64,000 bases of DNA, from positions 9,281,029-9,345,028 of the forward strand of contig OZ005692.1 of the NCBI GenBank assembly GCA_963930775.1, read 5' to 3'. This document shows, piece after piece, positions 11,815-39,120 of this stretch (positions within the stretch are counted from its first letter, which is position 1; every line of letters begins with the position of its first letter). Made by a program: the position numbers and the translations under genes. Origin of the DNA: Cliona cf. orientalis (Eukaryota; Porifera; Demospongiae; Clionaida; Clionaidae). The notes under the pieces were generated by a model that was not told the DNA's origin, did no database searches, and saw nothing but the letters and a program-made list of their open reading frames with translations.

Positions 11815-11879
11815 GATGAGTAATCAGCCTTTGATTCAGAAGTGTTTAAGTTGAATTTATAATGCTAGAAGAAGTCGCA

Positions 11880-14800
11880 ATGAAGATCTTTCATATACTA
11901 TGTTTCTCTATTCTGATCTTGGCAACGTACATTGATACCATCGCTTCAAGTTCTTGTGATGGTCACAATGTCACTCACGTGGCCATGAACCCCACATTAT
12001 TCCCCTGCCCTGTCCCAGACTGTAATATCAGTTGTAAATCTGTGACAATGAATGATCTGATCGCTACTACAAAATCAGCTACTGATAATCGTAATCTATG
12101 TAGCAATAAAGTTGTATTTCAGCAAGGATCATATGAAGTGAAGAAAATAAATTCTAGATTATCACTTATAGCATCCGAAGATTTAGTCATTTGGGGGCAA
12201 GATAATGTCACAATAACCTGTATCAACAATTCAACAATTACCTTGAGTAGAGCTTTTAACATTAAAATTAGAGAAATAGAGTTTCGGGCTTGTTCAATTA
12301 CTGTTGTGACACCAAAGCTGACATCAAAGCAAAGGTTCTCAAGTACCGGTATTAATATTGTCGTTGTAACCAACTCAACTTTTTATGCTTCACATCTAAT
12401 ACTGAGCGATCCTAATAGTAAACTTAATATAACACTTATAGCCATTCTGCAGACCATAGAGTTGATTAATGCATCTCTGACATTGGAAAAGGTTGATCAT
12501 ATTAATATCTTCGGGCAAGTTATGTGTACACCAGATTCTAAATTTATTCTGGACTCGAAAGCACAAGGTACAATAAAACTGTCTGATGTAAAGATTCAGG
12601 ACTGTAGCAATGTCATCATTAGGTCAACTTTTTATGCTTCACATCTAATACTGAGCGATCCTAATAGTAAACTTAATATAACACTTGTAGCCATTCTGCA
12701 GAGCATAGAGTTGATTAATGCATCTCTGACATTGGAAAAGGTTGATCATATTAATATCACCGGGCAAGTTATGTGTACACCAGATTCTAAATTTATTCTG
12801 GACTCGAAAGCACAAGGTACAATAAAACTGTCTGATGTAAAGATTCAGGACTGTAGCAATGTCATCATTAGGTCAAGATCAAGCGTAGTTACCTTTGAGA
12901 CCAATAATGCTTTGTTCGAAAATTCTTGTCTGATATTTGAACCTACTCGCACAAAAAGTTCCGTTCACAATATATCTATCACTATGACAAAGACCAACGT
13001 TGAGCAGTGCTCTTGTAAGTTTATGCAACTCCATGCAAAGTTCAATATAAGTATTCTACTCCATCAGGTGAATGTGACAGGAAATGATTTACAATTCATT
13101 GAATTCGACAAGCATACAGTATCTGTTACAGTAATGGGCCATTGTATTTTTCATAAGAATAGAAATTATATGCTACATCTGGTTGGTGGTTCAGTCCATT
13201 TTGTGGGAGCAAGAGTGAACTTCACTGATTGCACTACAGCACAGGGTGCTCCCATCTATGCTCAGAATTCTACAATTGTATTTGAAGATAGCACGGTTCT
13301 ATTTGACCATAATCGAGGCTCGCTTTCTGGTGGAATTGTGGCAGATGCAACCCAGACTCATTTCAAGAATAACGTTACTATCTACTTTTGTGATAACAGT
13401 GGTTCGAATGGTGGAGCACTTTCACTGTACTCAGAGTCAAGATTACACTTTAATCCTAGCTTCTCTTCAAATATTGCTCTATACTTTGACGACAATGTTG
13501 CACAACTTGGTGGAGCCATCTATGTAGATGATAGTAGATATAGAAATATCGAATCTATAATTCAGCTTCACGGTGAACCAGAAAATGTAAGATTGACATT
13601 TGGTGACAACAACGTAGCTTTCCTTAGCGGAAAACAGATATATGGAGGCTGGATTGACTGGTTTGTGAATAAAACAACCAACATTTCAGAGAATAAAATC
13701 GACATGGTGGACAACACATTGATAGAATTTGAAACCCAAAACTACACACAAGACTTGGTATCTTCTCATCCCATTCGAATTTGTCTGTGTATAAGTAACA
13801 ATATTAATTGCAGTATCATAGACTACAAGAAGACTATGTATGGTAAAGCATTAACACTAGAGTTAGTTGGAGTCGGACAAAGGTATACACCTGTCATTTC
13901 ACATGTAGAAGCAAACCTGAGCAAGTCTGGTGTTCATCCGAAGCACACAATTCTGCAGTCTGCTTGCACCAAAATCAACTACAAAATCAACTCTCAAAAT
14001 GACGAGACAATAACCCTTACACCATACTTATCATACTTGTATAGTGGCTATTCCCGTGATGAAGCTGAAGGTATAGCTGATGATCTCTTTAAACAACTTA
14101 CTATTCGATTGAAAATCAACAAATGCCCGTTGGGTTTCATAGAGCAAGCTGATGGCAGCTGTGAGTGTCAACTATCAAATCATGGTTTGCAATGTGATAT
14201 GAAGAAATACACAATTCTCAGAAGTGGACAGCAGTGGGTAGGTGCAACTTATGAACACCGAATTGAAGAGAAGTTCCCTAGCCCTGGGGTAATTTCTCAT
14301 CAACACTGCCCCCTTGACTATTGCCGATCAGATGATGAGTCCCTTTCCATCCGCTTGGAGAAACAAGATGAGCAGTGTGCATTCAACAGGGAAGGGATTC
14401 TTTGCGGAGGATGTAGAGAGAATCTTAGTCGAGTTTTGGGGACTTCAAACTGTTTAGTATGCAATAATCAATACAGTGTGCTGATTACATTCGGTTGGCT
14501 AATTTCAGGTTTTGTACTAGTCGCATGTCTAATGCTGCTTAACCTGACAGTCTCAGTAGGTACAATCAATGGGCTTATGTTTTATGCTAACATCATTCGA
14601 GCTCAACATACCACTTTCTTTACTCCTGATATTTCAACGTCGTTCTTAAGCATGTTTATTGCTTGGCTTAATCTGGACATGGGGGCAGAAATGTGTCTAT
14701 ACGATGGACTTGATTCGTACGTTATCACGTGGCTGCAATATGTCTATCCACTTTACATCTGGCTCATTGCTGCTATAATCATTACCTTAAGCCACTTTTC

Positions 14801-15719
14801 CAGTCGCATATCTAAGCTCTGTGGTAAGAACGCTGTACAAGTATTAGCTACACTCTTCCTAATTACCTATGCAAGGCTCCTTCGTCTTATTATAGAGGTA
14901 TTTTCCTTCACTTGGATAACCTACCCTGATGGCTATAAGAAAGCAGTGTGGCTAGTGGATGGAAATTACGAATTTTTCAAAGGAAGGCTCATCCCTCTCG
15001 TATTAGTGACTATTATCTTTGTGTTACTGTCGCTGCCTTACACATTTACTCTTTTCATGATTCAATTTCTCCAAAAACTGTCCCACTATCCCGTCTTGTT
15101 TTGGGTCCGTAGACTAAAGCCCTTCTTTGATGCCTATACTGGACCTTACAAGTCTCGTAATCGCTACTGGACTGGATTACTGCTTGTGGCTCGCTTAATC
15201 CTACTTATAACTTTCTCAGTAAATAATAATCTTTCCATTAACCTCCTAGCCATCATAACAGTCTCTGTTGTACTCCTAGGATGGCTTAGCTCTGCCAACT
15301 GGGTCTATGTAAGTCCACTTAACAATTTTCTTGAGATAGTTTTTCTTGGCAACCTTTGTCTAACGTCGGCTGCAGTGTTATTCAATGTATCGAATCGCCA
15401 GACTAGCCCGGTGGCGATCTACCTATCAACCAGTATAGCTTTCGCTCTGTTAGTCTTTATTATCTTTTATCACATTTATCAACGATTGGTGCTCACTAAA
15501 CTCGGTTCAAAGTTGACAGTAAAAGTGATGCGAATGATTCCCTTTAAGATAAATTCTAATGACACCAATGATACAGTCGAACTGATCCCATCAGCATCAG
15601 AAGCCAGCCGCAGTAAAGTCACTTCCACGATGGTCGATCTAGATCAACCTTCCTCGCATGTGTATGAGTCATACAATTCACGTGACTTGAAGGAGCCTCT
15701 TCTAGAAGATGACAATTAG
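11880..15719 (+). CDS. Beta-helix multi-pass membrane protein, array copy 4, with lengthened ectodomain
   Basis: Single exon. It has 1279 residues from the conserved MKIF start, or 1285 from ATG 11862 (MLEEVA). Signal peptide, beta-helix ectodomain, Cys-rich module, 8-9 membrane helices from about residue 864, and a tail ending KEPLLEDDN. It is about 80 residues longer than copy 2 because of a tandem 83-residue duplication near its N-terminus (12375-12872). From the duplication to about 15500 it is nearly identical to copy 1; from there the tail follows copies 2 and 3 with its own changes (VELIPSASEAS lacks PDM). A possible poly(A) signal AATAAA is at 15743-15748. Confidence 0.9.
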   Translation: MKIFHILCFSILILATYIDTIASSSCDGHNVTHVAMNPTLFPCPVPDCNISCKSVTMNDLIATTKSATDNRNLCSNKVVFQQGSYEVKKINSRLSLIASEDLVIWGQDNVTITCINNSTITLSRAFNIKIREIEFRACSITVVTPKLTSKQRFSSTGINIVVVTNSTFYASHLILSDPNSKLNITLIAILQTIELINASLTLEKVDHINIFGQVMCTPDSKFILDSKAQGTIKLSDVKIQDCSNVIIRSTFYASHLILSDPNSKLNITLVAILQSIELINASLTLEKVDHINITGQVMCTPDSKFILDSKAQGTIKLSDVKIQDCSNVIIRSRSSVVTFETNNALFENSCLIFEPTRTKSSVHNISITMTKTNVEQCSCKFMQLHAKFNISILLHQVNVTGNDLQFIEFDKHTVSVTVMGHCIFHKNRNYMLHLVGGSVHFVGARVNFTDCTTAQGAPIYAQNSTIVFEDSTVLFDHNRGSLSGGIVADATQTHFKNNVTIYFCDNSGSNGGALSLYSESRLHFNPSFSSNIALYFDDNVAQLGGAIYVDDSRYRNIESIIQLHGEPENVRLTFGDNNVAFLSGKQIYGGWIDWFVNKTTNISENKIDMVDNTLIEFETQNYTQDLVSSHPIRICLCISNNINCSIIDYKKTMYGKALTLELVGVGQRYTPVISHVEANLSKSGVHPKHTILQSACTKINYKINSQNDETITLTPYLSYLYSGYSRDEAEGIADDLFKQLTIRLKINKCPLGFIEQADGSCECQLSNHGLQCDMKKYTILRSGQQWVGATYEHRIEEKFPSPGVISHQHCPLDYCRSDDESLSIRLEKQDEQCAFNREGILCGGCRENLSRVLGTSNCLVCNNQYSVLITFGWLISGFVLVACLMLLNLTVSVGTINGLMFYANIIRAQHTTFFTPDISTSFLSMFIAWLNLDMGAEMCLYDGLDSYVITWLQYVYPLYIWLIAAIIITLSHFSSRISKLCGKNAVQVLATLFLITYARLLRLIIEVFSFTWITYPDGYKKAVWLVDGNYEFFKGRLIPLVLVTIIFVLLSLPYTFTLFMIQFLQKLSHYPVLFWVRRLKPFFDAYTGPYKSRNRYWTGLLLVARLILLITFSVNNNLSINLLAIITVSVVLLGWLSSANWVYVSPLNNFLEIVFLGNLCLTSAAVLFNVSNRQTSPVAIYLSTSIAFALLVFIIFYHIYQRLVLTKLGSKLTVKVMRMIPFKINSNDTNDTVELIPSASEASRSKVTSTMVDLDQPSSHVYESYNSRDLKEPLLEDDN
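12375..12872 (+). repeat. 249-bp in-frame tandem duplication inside array copy 4
   Basis: Bases 12375-12623 are repeated as 12624-12872 with only a few differences (for example ATCTTCGGG versus ATCACCGGG). Both copies encode a block running from STFYASHLILSDP to QDCSNVIIR. The junction has a 4-base microhomology, TCAA. Copies 1-3 have this block once. Confidence 0.9.
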
Positions 15720-16067
15720 ACTGCAATATTGATTATATAAAGAATAAACTATAGAACATGCACAAACATTTTTGAAGGATCCCCTCTAAAAATTGCTTAC
15801 TTATACCTCTAAGAGTTTAAATTTCTCATTCACCGTAAATTTTAAGTTGTATCTCCCAGATAGAAACAGTTAGTGTTTCTCTTCATTTATGACAATATTA
15901 TTGATTCATTTTACGTAAATATACACAACACACGTATTATAAGCCATATAGCCATAGTGGGAAATTTCATATATTTGGCCAAAGAGCCAACAGAATAAAT
16001 TGTCAAATAAATCTGTGACTTTTCCCTTTGAGTATTAAAGTTTGATACTCCCTATGCAATACTATAG
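15720..16067. other. Sequence between array copy 4 and the first visible dynein exon
   Basis: AT-rich, no gene seen. The right part ends in a splice acceptor (ACTATAG, 16061-16067), so at least that part is intron of the dynein gene. Confidence 0.6.
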
Positions 16068-34467
<18,400 letters not shown>

Positions 34468-34854
34468 TGCCGCAAAGATGAACAGTGTACTATCATGACA
34501 TTGTAATTATTGCAAGCCGGTCACTTTAATACGCAACTATACAACCATACAATAATAAGGGATTGTATTTGACATCATAATATTTTTTTGAAGGTTCATG
34601 GTCATATATGCATAATAGAGTGCAGCCATAATAATACCGGTAATTAAATTTTCACCAGCGCTTGTGACGATCATTTCCAGTTTAACTTACAATCGTGGGT
34701 GGGGCTCAGAGAAAGCTGGTTTTAGTAGGGGGTGAAACTTCATCGGTCGACGTGGGAAAGGACAGCTATAGCTACATAGGAGATCGAGAAACTCTCTTAC
34801 TCTCACTGGAATAAGAATACCGATTGATCGCTAACTACAGTCATCAATCGCGGA
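34468..34854. other. Short region between DNAH1 and the first GT92 gene
   Basis: No coding sequence seen. It must hold the DNAH1 3' end and the promoter of the GT92 gene. Confidence 0.6.
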
Positions 34855-35085
34855 ATGAACCAACAACTTGCGAGAAGGTTAGTCTGACTATCAAGATGAT
34901 ATATTATAGCTCTCATATTAGAGGTGCGCGGCGCTGCATGCGAGACTACGTATACCCAGTTGAACCGATTATGAGTCGACGATCATGAGGAGGCTTGGTT
35001 ACACTAGCTACGTAGCTATCATCGAGTGTAGCCATTTACACGTGCTCATATTATACGTGGGCACCAGCTGCAATTGATTGATCCA

Positions 35086-35631
35086 GGGGGTGGATAGGGT
35101 GGCTAGCCACCCCCTTCACTAATTCTTTATGTAACATATTATATTGGAGACATCCACCATTATCAATCAGCCATCACCCCCCCCCCCCTCCCGACTGCAC
35201 CAGTATAGACGACTTAAGGTGTGAACTTTTTAAAAAGTGTGAATCGCACTATAATATTATCACACGTATGCATACGCCCACTGGTGGTCAAAAATATACT
35301 ATGGGAATGGTAAGAAATGCTCTAAAACACACATAAAATAGCAAGGACTCTTGCCATTCATCTATCGCCACAATTATGGATACTTTAGTGGCCGATCTTA
35401 CTGCACTCAGGCTCTAGGGTGCTGCTCGATTTTTATCGTGTCGTAGCAACTGAGAGTACCTTAGTAGTATTTCTATTCCCATATACGGCTAATACATTTG
35501 AGGCAGCAGCAAAGGTGTGAGTCGCGCCTGGTTACACCTCCTGGTGATCATCTAATCGGCTAAACGTTCACGCCTTAATCGTCTATAGTTTACTATGCTT
35601 CCGTGCAAAATTTCTGGATCAGCACATGTGA
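35086..35631. repeat. Interspersed repeat (GGGTGGCTAGCCAC family), copy 2, split by an insertion
   Basis: Left part about 35086-35203 and right part about 35588-35631 match copy 1 at 29221-29410. The 380 bases between are the element described next. In intron 1 of the GT92 gene. Confidence 0.7.
35204..35587. mobile_element. Inverted-repeat element nested in another repeat
   Basis: Left end TATAGACGACTTAAGGTGTG, right end the near-complement CACGCCTTAATCGTCTATA. Copy 1 of the host repeat has CCAGTATGGTTTACT uninterrupted at the same place, which defines the empty site; the duplicated bases are TA. Confidence 0.75.
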
Positions 35632-37412
35632 TCAATCCTTTACCAGTCCATATTAAATATGTAGTCCAGGCGTTGTGACAAAGGTCGATTGTGTGCCCTA
35701 AAATTCCCAAAATTATGCCAATTGATGCCTATAATACTAGCATAATTCTCAAATGCATACACACACCCATTGTGCTCAAAATTATGCCAGCATAAACCTA
35801 CCCCTAGTAACCATTCATCTAGGGTTGATAATGATGATGTGTATCTACGAGCAGGACCATGAATTATACCAGTATAATATCTCATGTACCCCTGGCAAAA
35901 TACGTATATGGAATAGTATAATTTACACCTTGAATAGCCAAGGTGGCCATTTTGCATGTTTATTATTTATACTTATTATTAGTTATGTATACGTAGCTGA
36001 ATGTTATTATTGAAAGTTGTGTATTTATAAACACGGCATGTACTGTTTATTCCCATAGAACCTGCTGCATTTGGCTGTTGCTAGGAGGAATTGCGTCAAT
36101 AACACTGCTGCTTGGATTTAAGAGTATTCTATATTATGTTAACAGCAACAATTTTGGGAAAGTGCATAATACTATCATCATTATGCAAACCACAACTGTT
36201 TCAGAATCAGAACCAACCGACAGTACAACATTAAGTCCCACGAGCAATCCCATCAACAAAAGAACAATAATTATTGACAATCATGAAACACTGGAGATGT
36301 CATTTAGTGCAGCAGTTACTGAAGGATTTCACCACATTCTTCCAAGAGCCGCCTACTTTGATAAGCGACATCGAGATAGATACAATAATGCAACGGTGAT
36401 TCTGATGCATCTGACTAGAACCGCTAAAGTGGTGGCATGTAAAGTCAATGACTACGTAACAAAAGCAGTGGAAGTAAAGCAACTGAGTCTTAATTCATGG
36501 CTCCGTCAAAAATTCAAAGACTGTACTCATGATAATGTTTTAGTTGTCTGCTATGATACTCCTGGTCTGAATAATAGTAAAGTATCTATTGTGTATAAAG
36601 ATCCAAAGAATGAGTCACTGTTCATTTCTGTAGAATCTGAACACAATCTGCTTGTTCCAAAAGAGAGAAAATCACCTACTTCAAATTCAACAATGGTTTG
36701 TACAACTGTGTTCAACACACCACCACACTTTGGAGCATGGATACGCTACCAAAAGACCCTGGGGGTGGATATGGTCCACATTAATGCTCACGAGTCATTC
36801 CTTTCTAGTAAATCGTTCAATGATACCTTTTTCCTTGAGTCACTTAAAAATGGATTCATTCAGCTGCAAGTGTGGAAGGAGCACCTTCCTCCGGGATCAG
36901 TGTTCTACCATTCTCAGGCGCTCTTTTACCAAGACTGTCTCTATCGCTACTTAGGAGTGTACGACTACTGTATGTGTGCAGATACAGACGATTTCCTGGT
37001 TTTCAGAGATAAGAAAGTTTCCGATATCCACAGCCTTGTCAGAAAAGTGTTTGTTAATAAACGGATAGGGAAGCAGTTAATGAACTCTGTTTTCCTATAG
37101 TGGATACGATACATAAAACCCTCTAAAGGATTTGACCCACCCAAAGAAAAAATCAAGGATGGCAATTTGATGCGATACATCAGTGCCATGAATGGTAAAA
37201 ACGAAGGAAAATTCAGGACAAAATCGATATACAGACTTTCAGTGATGGCGGAACTTGGGATACATGAATCAGCAATTATTGTTTCAGAAACCAAGTATTA
37301 CAATAAGTGGAAATTCTTTTATGGCGTGACTGAAGCTGTGGCATTTGTGGCTCACATTAGGCCACACCCAAGAACAGAAGATAAGCCCTTAGTTTACTGC
37401 TCTGATGTATAG

Positions 37413-39120
37413 CTCATGGACTGCCAATCGTTCCACTAGTGATATTATGTAGTATATGTATTATAATTTTATTATTATTGCACACACTCTGTATTAAGTG
37501 TGTGTGGCTTTGATACTGAATTTTATGACCAGTTAATATTAATTTTAGGCCACTCCAAGTCAATTATTAGTTTCTGGTCACATCAGTTATCTCAAGTACC
37601 GTATCCGATCTAATTAACGCGCCATGAAAAATAATTACGAGTGCTGGGTGGCGCGCCATTAGAGTGTGAAAATTATCCTTCGCGACCTGGTGGCGCGCAA
37701 AATTTGTACACAAAAGTATCGGGACGCGTGGGTGGGTGCATTTAAATAGAGCGTGAAAATTTCACTTCAGGCCGAGGTGGCGCATCTATTAGAGAGGCGC
37801 GTTAATTAGATCGGATACGGTATATGCAGGCAGGCGGGTGGTTAGGACTATGGGACTATGACTAATTGAATTAAGACAGGAAGAGGAAGTACTTAAACCA
37901 TACCACAAATGTCATGCTCAGCAAACCTCGAGTGCAAACAACAGCCTGTCAGATCACACACAGCTTATGCTAGAGCTATTCAAGTACACAGGCAGTTCAA
38001 CACTAAATTTATATATGCAGAATGACAAACTGATGTCCCACAGTGCAGTTAGTGTTCAATCACCATGTGCATGCAGCAGGCAATGAGACATGAGCTAGAT
38101 CAAGATTGAGAGTATCATGACACAATACGTCATTTTACGTCATCTTTTACTATGAATATTATTATAGTCCTCATAAATTGGCTTTTCAAAATCATGGAAA
38201 ACCTAATAGACTTCTAATAAAATGAACACTTGTAGCTAAAATACTATTAATTTTGTCTTCAACTCAGTGAATCTTCTTGATATGGGCCATGTACCTCTCA
38301 CTCCAATTCAAGGAGGGAGTCTCTTCTGAAAATGCTGACAAGGCTTAAATTCAGCAGACGCCTGTATGCCAAATTTGAGCACTGCCGAAAGTTTTGCATA
38401 TGGGTTTAACTAATAGGCAATGGCATTATGGGGTTTGGGGTGGGGCCATCCCGCGAGACAAGAGGGATAGGGATATGGATCCGGATACATTACGGGTATA
38501 TGTGCTGAACAAGCTTGTCATGTGCCTAAGACTCCTCCAATCCAGAATCACTATATAGGTCTAAAGGTCGCGAGAAGCCAGCGTAAAAACCCATGATATC
38601 AGAGCTGAATTACCCCCTCTGCTCATCAACTTCACTGATGGACTCGTAGAGCTATGCTAATTACCAAAATTCTGAATTTTCCTTCATAATTTCATCTTTT
38701 TTGACACTAATGTAGCTATCATATCAAATTGCCATCCTTGATCTCCTCCCTCAGTTCAGCCGACCTCAAGTAGCTAGAAACACATCAAAATTGTTATATA
38801 ATAGACTTAATTAATAATTTGTCCCAAAGTAAGCAAAGAACTACTTAGCTAAACGTTTATGTTACAATAACTGCAGCGGATATTAGAGATTAACACTTTA
38901 CCTAAAGTAAGAGTGTTCTTTATGCTTTACTTTCACTCAGGCTGGATAGCTACATAACATTAGTATTATTCATCATATCAAATATAACAGTTAGTTAACT
39001 TAATCAATTTTCCCAATAATTATTTTTATAGCTTTCTTTTTAAACAGAAATCTGAATCTGAGCCTGGATAAGCTTGATTAAGTGCTAGTATATCCTTGCA
39101 GCTGTGAGCATTTCTCGAAG
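37413..39120. other. Intergenic region between GT92 pseudogene and the fifth receptor gene
   Basis: One fold-back element (37597-37822). The rest, including 37823-39120, shows no open frame or motif I can support. Confidence 0.6.
37597..37822. mobile_element. Fold-back MITE, family GGCGCG
   Basis: Starts TACCGTATCCGATCTAATTA and ends TAATTAGATCGGATACGGTA, perfect complements of more than 20 bases. The interior repeats GGCGCGC, ATTAGAG and GTGAAAAT. Confidence 0.85.

Larger units (their letters stand above)
34855..37412 (+). pseudogene. Glycosyltransferase family 92 (DUF23) gene with a nonsense codon
   Basis: Exon 1 is inferred at 34855-34877 (MNQQLARR, donor GTTAGT). Exon 2 runs 36059-37412 after acceptor CCCATAG. 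The joined start MNQQLARRTCCIWLLLGG gives a short cytosolic tail and one type II membrane anchor, as expected for a Golgi enzyme. The catalytic region is clear: MVCTTVFNTPPHFGAWIRYQ, GVDMV, YHSQALFYQDCLYRY, and the DxD-type ADTDDF. At 37098-37100 the codon matching Gln (CAG) of the paralogue at 51494-52811 is TAG, and the same frame then continues to 37412 (ending YCSDV). GT92 enzymes transfer sugars, commonly galactose, to glycans; the acceptor here is unknown. The loss covers about the last 100 residues, so activity is doubtful. It could be polymorphic or a read error. Confidence 0.75.

Noticed and set aside
1-15719. Bacterial (chlamydial Pmp) origin of the beta-helix proteins
   Set aside because: The repeats resemble Pmp motifs, but these proteins have a eukaryotic-type signal peptide, many membrane helices instead of an autotransporter barrel, TATA boxes, and neighbours with introns.
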